Assembly: GCA_947500435.1 (NCBI GenBank)
Contig: CANMRV010000005.1
Span: forward strand, 186,001-250,000
Reading direction: 5' to 3'
From: an uncultured Flavobacteriaceae bacterium
Lineage (GTDB): Bacteria; Bacteroidota; Bacteroidia; Flavobacteriales; Flavobacteriaceae
DNA length: 64,000 nt
Shown here in pieces: positions 36,201 to 43,091 of this stretch (its first letter is position 1; every line of letters starts with the position of its first letter). The notes beneath the pieces were generated by a model that was not told the DNA's origin, did no database searches, and saw only the letters and a program-made list of their open reading frames with translations. The position numbers and the translations under genes are program-made.

Positions 36201-39117
36201 TAACGGTGCGCCTCCATCGAATGCCAATACACAGTTTATTTGGAACATCGGTGAGGCCGGAGACCCTATAGCCATAGCAACGGCAGATCCCACAAGTGGT
36301 TTTGCTCCGTTAGATGTCGACTTTACAGGAAGCACATCTACTGATGATGTTGGTATCGTAAGTTATTTATGGGATTTCGGTGATGGTTCACCTACCTCGA
36401 ATATTGCCGACCCTATGCATACTTTTACCGCTGTAGGTACGTACAATGTTCAATTGACTGTTGAGGATATTGATACAAATACAAGCACAACAAATGTCAC
36501 GATAACTGTAACAGACCCTGCTGGTGCCGGAACTATTCGAATAAACTCTGGAGGACCTACTTATACATTCAATGGAGTTGATTGGAATGTAGACCAACAC
36601 TTTGTAGGAGGTACCGCTTTTCAAAATGCGGTTGCAATTGCGAACACAGCGAATGATCAACTATATCAAACAGAACGTTTCAATAGCACGGGTACACTAA
36701 CCTATGAAATTCCTGTAGTTGCTGGCAATTATAATGTAAACTTACATTTTGCTGAATTGTTCTATGGATTACCCGGCCTAGGCTCAGGAGGGGGAGCGGG
36801 ATCAAGAATATTTGATGTCAATGTTGAGAATGGGCAAGTGCAACTAGACGACTATGACATATTCGTTGCCGCTGGCGGTGCGGGTACCGCTATAATTGAA
36901 AATTTTAATGATATCGTGGTCAATGACGGTAATTTGACAATAACCCTCACGGGAAGTGTCGAAAACCCTAAAATATCTGGTATTGAGGTTATCATCCCAG
37001 GAGGGAATACTGCTCCTGAGGTTTACGCCGGTGAGGATCAGAATATTACTTTGCCAAGCACAATTCTTGATGGTTCTGCAACCGACGCTGATGGAGGAGG
37101 GATTGCCTCCTATACTTGGACTCAAGAAAGTGGACCAAGTACGGCAACAATTAGTTCGGTAAATTCCGATGATACCGTTATTAGTGATTTGGTGCAAGGT
37201 ACTTACGTATTCCGATTGACTGCCACCGATGATGAAAATGATACTGGTTTTGACGATGTAACCATTACTATTGATGGTGTACCCGGTTCGTTGTTGATAA
37301 ATTCTGGAGGCCCAGACGTAACCTTTGGGGCCGAGGAATGGACGGCAGACCAACATTTTGTTGGAGGTACCCCCTTTGAGAACGTGGTTCCAATAGCAAA
37401 TACTATGAATGATGAGATTTATCAAACAGAAAGATTTAACACGTCAGGAACTTTGGTATACGAAATACCCCTTGCCCTAGCTGCTGACTACAATGTAGAT
37501 CTTCATTTCGCGGAGTTGTTTTTTGGTTTACCAGGACTTGGATCAGCCGGAGGCGCAGGATCTCGAGTGTTTAATATTGATATTGAGAATGGCCAAGCTC
37601 AAATTGATAATTATGATATTTTTGTTGCTTCAGGTGGTGCAGCAACCGCAATCATTGAGAGTTTCAAAGCGATTACAGTAAACGACGGTAGTTTGACTAT
37701 AACTCTAACTGGTGTAGTTGAGAACCCTAAAATATCTGGTATTGCTGTATATGATACTGCTCCCCCGGTCGCTGATGCAGGATTAGATCAGACAATCAAT
37801 CTGCCGACCAATACAATTACCATTTCCGGCTCAGGCACTGACCCTGATGGTGGAGCAATAGTCTCATATCAATGGACGCAAGAGAGTGGTCCGAGTATAG
37901 CTACCTTAAGCAATGATACTACAGCTGATTTAACAGCCGATGATTTGGTGGCTGGGGATTATGTCTTTAGACTGACTGTCACGGATGATGAGACTGAAAC
38001 TGGTTTTGACGATATAGTGGTAACGGTGGTACCAGGAGCGGGTAATCAAGCGCCAACTGCGGTTGCGGAGGCTACTCCATTGAGCGGAGATGCCCCTTTA
38101 GATGTGACTTTTACAGGTAGTAATTCTACTGATGATGTCGCTATCGTAACATATGCCTGGGATTTCATGGATGGAACTACATCTTCTGATGCTGACCCGA
38201 ATCATACATTTACAACTGCCGGCACCTATAATGTTGGACTAACTGTAACAGATGGAGAAGGTCTTACAGATACAGCAACAGTTTCTATAGTTGTTAGCGA
38301 GGTAGGTATGAATCAGCCTCCAACTGCGATTATAACAACAAATGTAACAAGCGGAGCATCTCCTTTGAATGTGATTTTCACAGGTGGTACTTCTACGGAT
38401 GACGTTGCGGTTGTTTCCTATGCATGGGATTTTGGAGACGGAACAATGTCTACCGATACGGATCCAGTTCATACGTTTACAGAAGATGGTACTTATACTG
38501 TAGAGCTTACGGTTACTGATGCAGGAGGTCTAACAGGTACCGCAACTGTATCTATAGTGGTTGGAGATGGAATGAATCAACCACCGACCGCTCTAATAGC
38601 TGCTAACCCTACGGAAGGTGAAGCTTCTCTATTAGTACAATTTGATGGTACTGAATCTTTAGATGATGTAGGTGTAGTGTCCTATTCATGGGATTTTGGT
38701 GACGGCACAAGTCTTTCAACGGATGAAGCTCCAGAACATATTTACACGATAGCTGGTGTTTATATCGTAACACTAACGGTTGAAGATGCGGAAGGACTTA
38801 CCAGTATGGCTACAATAACTATTACTGTTACGGAGGGTGAAAAAATGAGCATTATTCTTGAGAAGAATCCTGCCAGTAAGGTAGATGGATTTGCCCGAGT
38901 ATTGGTTATCAACCCATCGGAAGATGCGGAAGTAATGTTCATTACGGTACATGATGTCGGTGGCCGCTATATAAGTGGACATCTGCCAATTAATATTAGT
39001 ACTGATCCTAACACCTACGATATACCGATTTCGAACTTAGGAAATGGTTTGTACTTAATTAGAATCGTACAGAACGAAGGGAATTCCACACTTCTTAAAT
39101 TGATGATAAACAATTAG
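30280..39117 (+). CDS. Giant modular T9SS-type secreted protein (propeller, malectin, Kelch, PKD)
   Basis: A 2945-residue secreted protein. Order: signal peptide (cleavage after Ala28); glucose/sorbosone-dehydrogenase-like beta-propeller (about 30-560); Ca-binding TSP3-like stretch DANADYDNDGYSNQDEEDNG (near 570-590); beta-sandwich region; malectin domain (about 989-1160); putative-Ig domain; Kelch propeller (about 1262-1570); an Ig-like domain interrupted by a CBM-like module (about 1735-1957); PKD; malectin and REJ/PKD-like, repeated twice (about 2085-2585); three PKD domains; and a C-terminal sorting-like domain ending LGNGLYLIRIVQNEGNSTLLKLMINN (split for length: NGLYLIRIVQNEGN). Malectin and CBM modules suggest carbohydrate binding. 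Surface attachment, matrix building or polysaccharide use are all possible. It lies between wzc and the tyrosine phosphatase gene. Confidence 0.85.
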   Translation: MNKCYFSVSRILLLILLATSVFYSNLNAQSFTQSNLDFNGVGDVSNGVTSLMYGPDGRLYVAEYPGLIKILTVQRNTATDYEVTAIETLNDIQTMSDHNDDGTAHTSTERETTGLTVAGTATNPIIYVSSSDFRIGSGVGGGNGDVNLDTNSGVITRFTWNGASWDVVDLVRGLPRSEENHATNGLEFTTINGTDYLIVAQGGHTNGGAPSTNFVYTCEYALSGAVLSVDLDALNALPILNDSGRSYIYDLPTLDDPSRANVNGITDPNAIGYDGIDINDPWGGNDGLNQAVVVPGGPVQIFSPGYRNAYDLTVTENGALYVTDNGANQGWGGFPVNEGGGAATNAYDPAEPGSQSPSGGEEINNEDHLQLVTTNLQTYTPGSYYGGHPNPTRANPTGAGLYTAPGLTGNAGAVFRTQTYDPNGSTPGSTTDANLALPANWPPVATANAVEGDWRGPGIANPDGPVDGEVTIWGTNTNGMDEYTASNFGGAMQGNLLAGHSGGNVRRVELNPAGGLQAMNQTFFSGIGGNALGISCNSDSNNFPGTVWVGTLNGIIVVFEPQDFVCIDPGQPGYDANADYDNDGYSNQDEEDNGTDPCNGGSQPADFDKLAGAPLVSDLNDADDDADGIPDATDPFQLGNPTAGGSDAFTIPINNDLFNDQQGLGGIFGLGMTGLMNNGNTGPNWLDWLDDVGAGPNPNDVLGGAPGLMTSHMTSGTALGNTNTQEKGYQYGVQTSTATGNFTVIGNLVNLTGPLRIYGNNAAVGGEIGHFIGDGTQSNYIKIVLTTAGITALQEINDIPQTPINIPIAIGNRPNSGIIFYFEVNPANGQVDLEYAIDGGAKNTIGTITAQGSILNAIQQANQDLAVGFTGTSGTVGVELEGTWDFLNVLGEEPIVSQPLPDITRQVNEANENIDLNLYFDDDNGANNLTYTVQGNTNPAVGAVVAGNTLTLSYPANPATSNITIRATDADTFFVDDTFTVTVTEAGVVLYRVNSGGPQITAIDGGLDWEADTPASNSQYLSVAGTNQSFLSTNMPVDGSVDQLTTPLEVYATERYDANAGAPNMTYSFPAVQAGNYEVRLYIGNSFIGTSQPGQRIFDVDIEGVVFPLLNSIDLSGTYGHEVGTVISHTLTVSDGTIDISFPHVGPENPIVNAIEIIDASDIDTPIYVNPIADQFNSPGDVLNGSLGVNAFGGDGNLQYSATGFPAGVTLEPTNGQIGGTIGAGAAAGSPYNVTVTVNDSDGSNTDTTSISFVWTIGSNIWVDKNENENYTARHECSFVQAGDKFFLMGGRENAQTVDVYDYASDTWVNLTASAPQEFNHFQATEYQGLIWIIGAFGDNGFPNEVPEEFIWAFDPSNNEWIQGPQIPVARRRGSTGLVVQNNKFYIVGGNTDGHDGGFVPWFDEYDPATGVWTSLADAPRARDHFSATVIGNNLYVAGGRLSGGVGGVFAPTIPEVDVFNFGSGTWSTLPAAQNIPTPRGGASTANFNGKLLVIGGEVENEVVYGVNTTGALEITEEYDPNTQAWTRISDLNSPRHGTQAIVSGSGVFILAGSTNLGGGNQKNMEYLGIDNPVGAPSTTSSLSAPASVLIADGTTQDIAVDVINGNVGVMVTSMEITGPNAADFTIATGELTNQLLNANASHTVSVTLAGAVPNRNATLTINYGNGESITVDLTNFDSSLNVTNPGTQNNNEGDTVSLQIQANGASTYSATGLPPTLTIDTNTGLISGTVSAGGVNDGPFLEQGGLVVMEAESGVVVPTWTETTTGGATGIIAGSNHLSIQNGGTIPYQVTIGTPGVYRFNWRSFYSGSNPTEENDNWLKFPNDNGVWFFGFQGTPTDEATLIANVTSATPTDIVFPKGSPRVTAATTPEGNGSNGYFKIFRSGGTSEVYDWQALTSDNDSHDIYVYFENAGTFTMEISERSLGHAIDKIALYKVDGTNYTDAQLTAAAESQRAGGGGAADGSPYTVTVTVSDNGAPPSNANTQFIWNIGEAGDPIAIATADPTSGFAPLDVDFTGSTSTDDVGIVSYLWDFGDGSPTSNIADPMHTFTAVGTYNVQLTVEDIDTNTSTTNVTITVTDPAGAGTIRINSGGPTYTFNGVDWNVDQHFVGGTAFQNAVAIANTANDQLYQTERFNSTGTLTYEIPVVAGNYNVNLHFAELFYGLPGLGSGGGAGSRIFDVNVENGQVQLDDYDIFVAAGGAGTAIIENFNDIVVNDGNLTITLTGSVENPKISGIEVIIPGGNTAPEVYAGEDQNITLPSTILDGSATDADGGGIASYTWTQESGPSTATISSVNSDDTVISDLVQGTYVFRLTATDDENDTGFDDVTITIDGVPGSLLINSGGPDVTFGAEEWTADQHFVGGTPFENVVPIANTMNDEIYQTERFNTSGTLVYEIPLALAADYNVDLHFAELFFGLPGLGSAGGAGSRVFNIDIENGQAQIDNYDIFVASGGAATAIIESFKAITVNDGSLTITLTGVVENPKISGIAVYDTAPPVADAGLDQTINLPTNTITISGSGTDPDGGAIVSYQWTQESGPSIATLSNDTTADLTADDLVAGDYVFRLTVTDDETETGFDDIVVTVVPGAGNQAPTAVAEATPLSGDAPLDVTFTGSNSTDDVAIVTYAWDFMDGTTSSDADPNHTFTTAGTYNVGLTVTDGEGLTDTATVSIVVSEVGMNQPPTAIITTNVTSGASPLNVIFTGGTSTDDVAVVSYAWDFGDGTMSTDTDPVHTFTEDGTYTVELTVTDAGGLTGTATVSIVVGDGMNQPPTALIAANPTEGEASLLVQFDGTESLDDVGVVSYSWDFGDGTSLSTDEAPEHIYTIAGVYIVTLTVEDAEGLTSMATITITVTEGEKMSIILEKNPASKVDGFARVLVINPSEDAEVMFITVHDVGGRYISGHLPINISTDPNTYDIPISNLGNGLYLIRIVQNEGNSTLLKLMINN
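35481..36150 (+). other. CBM-like module nested inside an Ig-like domain
   Basis: Within the giant protein, the Ig-like sequence stops at LISGTVSAGG and resumes at AADGSPYTVTVTVSDNG. The intact equivalent earlier in the protein reads GGTIGAGAAAGSPYNVTVTV without a break. The roughly 220 inserted residues (VVMEAESG to IDKIALYK and on) resemble the N-terminal domain of the protein at 40402-42672. Confidence 0.65.
36530..38035 (+). repeat. Tandem duplication of malectin plus REJ/PKD-like module
   Basis: Two consecutive units (about 36530-37280 and 37286-38035) encode near-copies: INSGGPxxTF, DQHFVGGTxFxNxVxIANT, LHFAELFxGLPGLGS, ENPKISGI, then DxDGGxIxSYxWTQESGPS. DNA divergence shows the duplication is not recent. 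Confidence 0.8.
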
Positions 39118-39141
39118 AATTATAACTTAATAAGTTTTTCA

Positions 39142-39171
39142 AAATGCCTGCTTTAAAGCAGGCATTTTTTT
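39142..39171 (+). terminator. Intrinsic terminator of the giant secreted-protein gene
   Basis: Perfect inverted repeat AAATGCCTGCTTT / AAAGCAGGCATTT (39142-39154 and 39155-39167) followed by Ts, 25 bases after the stop codon. Confidence 0.93.
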
Positions 39172-39351
39172 GCTTCTTGAGGGAGGTAAATGTTGTTTGC
39201 TAGCCTCGTCTAATAGCTTTTGAGTCAGATGAAGTATTTCTCAAATGTTACAAGAGCGTGTACGAGGGAGACTCAAGTGGTTAGACTCTAAGACGTGAAT
39301 AAGATAGTTTTCTTGTAAAAGGGTTGTTTCGTTTCTTGGGTGGAATAAGCT

Positions 39352-40095
39352 TTAGACTGAAAACGTATTAATAGTTTTTTCTATAATTGGTTGAATTAAA
39401 CTTACAGTTTTCTTAGAGAGTGTTATTGTTTTAAGTGTATTCAAGTGATTGAGATTGTGAACGTCTGAACCAATGAAATCAATCATTCCTTCTTCCAATA
39501 ATTTTGAGGCTATTTTGGCGACCTCTTTTCCATAATATTCACTTAGAGACAACATGTTCAATTGAAAAAGAATGCCTTGTTCTTTTAGTTCGGTATATCT
39601 ATGGGTTCTGTTTAATAGGAAGTTATAGCGTTCTGGATGCGCCAATACAGGAAATAAACGATTATGGGTAATAGCAATAATTGCCTCATCAAAATTGATG
39701 GGAGGTTGCAAATAGCTCATTTCAATGAGAAGATGTTCCTTTCCCAAGAGCATTGTGGTTTTTTCAGTCAGAATACTTTCAAAATTGCTATCTATCATAT
39801 GCTCTGCCGCTGCGGTAAACTGGACTGTCTCCATTTTTCTTTTTAGCAATTCATCCTCCAATACTTTCTTAGCTTCACATATTGTAGCAGGAGTGTTGTC
39901 GTAATAATTGTACATTATATGTGGTGTCATTATGAAACTATTGACTCCGAATTCTGAAAACCCTTTGATAAGTTCTATAGAGACATCAACAGTTTGTGCA
40001 CCATCATCTATACCAGGTAGAATATGATTGTGAATATCGGTAAAACCTTCTAAAAGGTCTACTAAATATTTTTTCCTATTGAAGAAACTTATCAT
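39352..40095 (-). CDS. PHP-type tyrosine-protein phosphatase (CpsB/YwqE family)
   Basis: A 247-residue metal-dependent phosphatase of the CpsB/CapC/YwqE family, which removes phosphate from Wzc-type tyrosine kinases and so sets polysaccharide chain length and export. Seen: the PHP metal motif FTDIHNHILPGIDDGAQTVD near residue 18, MTPHIMYNYY, the Glu of TAAAEHMIDSNFE, LLIEMSYLQPP, PVLAHPERYNFLLNR and IDFIGSDVHNL, which together give the His/Asp/Glu cluster. The gene stands alone, about 9.4 kb from wzc and on the opposite strand, separated by the giant secreted-protein gene. Confidence 0.92.
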   Translation of the reverse strand: MISFFNRKKYLVDLLEGFTDIHNHILPGIDDGAQTVDVSIELIKGFSEFGVNSFIMTPHIMYNYYDNTPATICEAKKVLEDELLKRKMETVQFTAAAEHMIDSNFESILTEKTTMLLGKEHLLIEMSYLQPPINFDEAIIAITHNRLFPVLAHPERYNFLLNRTHRYTELKEQGILFQLNMLSLSEYYGKEVAKIASKLLEEGMIDFIGSDVHNLNHLNTLKTITLSKKTVSLIQPIIEKTINTFSV

Positions 40096-40233
40096 TTGAG
40101 TTTTGTTGTTCTAAAAATACTACAATAAGTTAACATCAATTGACGATGTTTAGTATTGCTAAAAGGAATAAAAGATTGTAAAGGTCGAGTACTATTTTAC
40201 AAAGGTCTGTATTCTAGGAAAGTAAAACAGTTT

Positions 40234-40334
40234 TACTTGATAATCGAGATTTAAAATGCTCCGACGCTTGGGTCGAAATCAATGTTAATTTTCCTTCCAA
40301 CGCCTCGCGAGCTTGCCCCGAGGTTATTTACTGA
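40234..40334 (+). repeat. Dispersed REP-like element, copy 2
   Basis: About 101 bases matching 17006-17107: shared TACTnGATAATC, AGATTTAAAATGCTCCGA and GCTTGCCCCGAGGTT blocks around a variable middle. Its hairpins are more degraded than those of copy 1. It lies just upstream of a terminator stem. Confidence 0.7.
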
Positions 40335-40344
40335 CTATAGCCAC

Positions 40345-40382
40345 AAAAAAAACAGCTTTCGATTTACGAAAGCTGTTTTTTT
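40345..40382 (-). terminator. Intrinsic terminator of the 756-aa secreted-protein gene
   Basis: Stem AAAAAACAGCTTTCG / CGAAAGCTGTTTTTT with a five-base loop. A and T tracts on both sides make it usable in either direction; it lies 20 bases past the leftward gene's stop. Confidence 0.92.
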
Positions 40383-40401
40383 AATATTTAAATAGAATTT
40401 T

Positions 40402-42672
40402 CTATTCTCTGATAATCGGAATTACCTGTTTAGATTCCGAAGAAATAAGAGTCATATAATAAACCCCTTCACCTTGGTTTCCAACATTAGAAAGTTGCAA
40501 ATCAACATCTGTTTTTGCTTTATCAGCATTGAATTTGCCAGACTCAAGTGTAACACCTAGTGAATTACTAATTGCATATTTATACTGACCTGAACCACCA
40601 TTTGGAAGTTTAATAGAAACCCTACCATCAGCTTTTACAGGATTAGGATAAGCAAATGCAGCTTTGGCTGAAGTTGAACTTCCAACAGAAAATGATATGG
40701 TAGTATCAGCAACAACACTTCCACCAGCGTTATCTGCTGAGTAAGCTATTGCCCTTAGCGTATAAGAACCACTTCTCAAGTTAACCGCAACATAATTACC
40801 GCTAATATCACCATACAACGCATAAGGTGCGTTATTTTCTAAAAAGCTGAATGATTGAGGCCCAGAAAGTGTCAACCTTACACTGCTTGCATTTGACGGA
40901 GCATTTGCCCTGATATTTACTCCTTGAGCAGAAGCAATATTAGTTCCGTTTGAAATTGACTGTCTAACGGAATTTGTTGAAGCATTAATAAGACTAAAGG
41001 TAATTTGACCAGAAGTTGGTGGAGTAGGAGGTGGAGTTACAGTACCCGAACCTGCAGTTATATTAACAGTTGCAGTACCAGTAGCACCATCATTGTCCGT
41101 TACAGTTGCCGTAATGGTATAACTTCCAGCTTCAATATCAACAATAGGATGAGGAGTATAAGAAGCTCCATCGGTGTCCACCAAAGTACCATTAATAGAA
41201 ACCTTATGTTGAACTACGTTACCATCTGAATCATTCGAAGACAATCTAACAACTACTCTACTACCAACAGCTACCTGCTGACCATTGCTAAGGTTTGTAA
41301 AGTTAACCGTAGGAGCCGCATTGCCATTCGTTGGAGGTGTTGGGGGAGTTGGAGGAGGAGTTGTTCCGCCACCTGCAGAAATGCTTATTGTAGATTCTGC
41401 AGTAGCTCCGTCATTGTCAGTGACAACTGCTCTAATTGTATAGTTACCAGCTTGAATGGCAGTAATTGGGTGAGCCGTGTAGGATGCACCATCAGTATCC
41501 ACTAAGGTACCATTGACATATACTTTATGTTGAACTACGCTACCATCTGAATCGCTTGATGAAAGTCCTATAGATACTGTACTACCAGCAGCTACCTGTT
41601 GACCGTTACTCAAATTCGAGAAGCTCACAGATGGAGCTGAATTACCAGTAGTTGGAGGAGTCGGAGGTGGAGGAGGAGGAGGTGTCGAACCGCCACTCAC
41701 AGTAATACTTATTGATGCGGATGTACTAGCACCGCTATTGTCGGTTACAGTTGCTCTAATGGCGTATGTTCCCGCAGCTGCGTTTGCAATTATATGAGGT
41801 GTATATGAAGGACCATCAGTGTCCACGGCAACATTATTGACAAAAATTCTATGTTGTGCGATACTACCATCAGAATCATTTGCTGAAAGACCTATTGAAA
41901 TGTTACTGCCAGTTGTAAAACTCTGACCGTTGCTAATGTTTGAAAAACTAACAGTTGGTGGAGTATTAGTTGTTGGAGGTGGCGGGGGTGGGGGCGTAGT
42001 TCCTCCTGAACAAGATGTTACCGCTCTTGAAAGACTTTGCGCCTGAGAAGCCGAATAACTACTTTCCTTATAAAGAACCATGCGATCTACAAAATGCCCG
42101 TTCGATCTACCTGAAATTTGAATGGTGTAGGTTCCTGCACTATTAAAGACGGCGTAAATTGCATGAGGATCGAAGTCGCTAGTTTGTGTACTCCAACTCC
42201 AATTAATCGTATTGGTGTAAACTTTAAACCAACCGCCAGAAGTACTACCTTCAGCTGTGGGAAATTTTCCTGAACCGCCAGGGTATACTCGGCCACTACC
42301 TCTTCTACCGTAAAAATCTGAAGCATTGATTTTCAACCAAGCATCATTGTGCTCGGTACTGGCGTTGGAAGAGGCTATAACACCAATTTTGTTTCGCCAT
42401 ATAAACCTGTAGGTGCCTGGCGAGTTAATTCTAACACTGTACGTTATTGTCGAACCGCCTGGTGAAGTAAAACGATTACTGCCTCGGTAAGCTAAGCCAC
42501 GACCTGCAGAGGCCCCAGACATAGTTTCGTTACGAAAGCCACTGTTGGATTTGCTTTCCATTTCAAGGATGGCAATACCATTTACTTCTTGAAAATCAGC
42601 ATTACACTGAGCACTTACCTGAAAGGCAAAAAGCGTGGTTACAAATAAAAATAGAGTAGTTTTTAATCTCAT
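40402..42672 (-). CDS. T9SS cargo: CBM-like domain, three Ig-like domains, sorting domain
   Basis: A 756-residue secreted protein. Signal peptide with cleavage after VSA21. The N-terminal beta-sandwich (about 28-215: AILEMESKSNSG to HFVDRMVLYKES) resembles CBM6-type carbohydrate-binding modules and the module nested in the giant protein. Three Ig-like repeats (each VSFSNxSNGQ, SxGLSxxDSDGSxxQHxxxVN, YTIRATVTDN) are separated by Pro-rich linkers of up to seven prolines. A further beta-domain follows, then a type A T9SS sorting domain from AYPNPVKADGRVSIKLP to the end. It is likely exported through the outer membrane and fixed to the surface, binding a glycan. No catalytic domain is seen. Confidence 0.85.
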   Translation of the reverse strand: MRLKTTLFLFVTTLFAFQVSAQCNADFQEVNGIAILEMESKSNSGFRNETMSGASAGRGLAYRGSNRFTSPGGSTITYSVRINSPGTYRFIWRNKIGVIASSNASTEHNDAWLKINASDFYGRRGSGRVYPGGSGKFPTAEGSTSGGWFKVYTNTINWSWSTQTSDFDPHAIYAVFNSAGTYTIQISGRSNGHFVDRMVLYKESSYSASQAQSLSRAVTSCSGGTTPPPPPPPTTNTPPTVSFSNISNGQSFTTGSNISIGLSANDSDGSIAQHRIFVNNVAVDTDGPSYTPHIIANAAAGTYAIRATVTDNSGASTSASISITVSGGSTPPPPPPPTPPTTGNSAPSVSFSNLSNGQQVAAGSTVSIGLSSSDSDGSVVQHKVYVNGTLVDTDGASYTAHPITAIQAGNYTIRAVVTDNDGATAESTISISAGGGTTPPPTPPTPPTNGNAAPTVNFTNLSNGQQVAVGSRVVVRLSSNDSDGNVVQHKVSINGTLVDTDGASYTPHPIVDIEAGSYTITATVTDNDGATGTATVNITAGSGTVTPPPTPPTSGQITFSLINASTNSVRQSISNGTNIASAQGVNIRANAPSNASSVRLTLSGPQSFSFLENNAPYALYGDISGNYVAVNLRSGSYTLRAIAYSADNAGGSVVADTTISFSVGSSTSAKAAFAYPNPVKADGRVSIKLPNGGSGQYKYAISNSLGVTLESGKFNADKAKTDVDLQLSNVGNQGEGVYYMTLISSESKQVIPIIRE

Positions 42673-42713
42673 AATTAATTAAATTTTGTGGAGTGATTAT
42701 TCAATTTATAGTT

Positions 42714-42721
42714 CAAAATTA
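42714..42721 (-). promoter_or_regulatory. -7 box (TAATTTTG) of the 756-aa gene
   Basis: Minus-strand TAATTTTG matches TAnnTTTG, 42 bases before the start codon; no well-placed -33 TTG is seen. Confidence 0.4.
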
Positions 42722-42784
42722 TAAAATGCTAAAAAAATTCTATAGCACAAAACCATCAAATATTGACTGAGATAGTTCCGTGTA

Positions 42785-42880
42785 CGATAGAAATTTAAAT
42801 AGCATTCTGCTATTAATACGATGAAAATACTCTTTTGGACTATGAAATACGGTTTTTTTTGAAAAGATCGATGAAATGCA
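42785..42880. promoter_or_regulatory. ATGAAATGCA-type elements upstream of the 756-aa gene
   Basis: CGATAGAAATTTA (42785), CGATGAAAATAC (42819), CTATGAAATAC (42840, 21 bases later) and CGATGAAATGCA (42869). The last 12 bases are identical to those at 14102, 16698 and 30113. Confidence 0.5.
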
Positions 42881-43033
42881 CTAAAAGAGACTGTTTGGTC
42901 TGTTTTTAAAGAGGCTTATATGGAGTTAATTTTGATTTATAAATCTGACTATCAGTAAGATAAAACTTTCAAAAATTACCTTAAAATTAAGAATACCAAA
43001 TAGCTGCATTTATGTTTAAATTGACTTATATGC

Positions 43034-43071
43034 ACAAAAAAACCGCAAGCAAGAATAGCAAGCGGCTTTTG
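43034..43071 (-). terminator. Intrinsic terminator after the TonB-dependent receptor gene
   Basis: On the minus strand AAAAGCCGC pairs with GCGGTTTTT (one G-T) around a 15-base loop and is followed by Ts, just beyond the receptor stop codon. Confidence 0.75.
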
Positions 43072-43091
43072 AATAAAACTTTGTTCAATAG

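Larger units (their letters stand above)
40096..40401. other. Intergenic region with REP-like repeat and terminator
   Basis: About 300 bases between the phosphatase start and the end of the 756-residue gene. Contains the second REP-like element (40234-40334) and a bidirectional-looking terminator (40345-40382). No gene is seen. Confidence 0.65.
42673..43091. other. Intergenic region: promoter, phased elements, terminator
   Basis: About 420 bases between the 756-residue gene and the TonB-dependent receptor gene. Holds a -7 box (42714-42721), ATGAAATGCA-type elements (42785-42880) and the receptor operon's terminator (43034-43071). No gene is seen. Confidence 0.65.
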
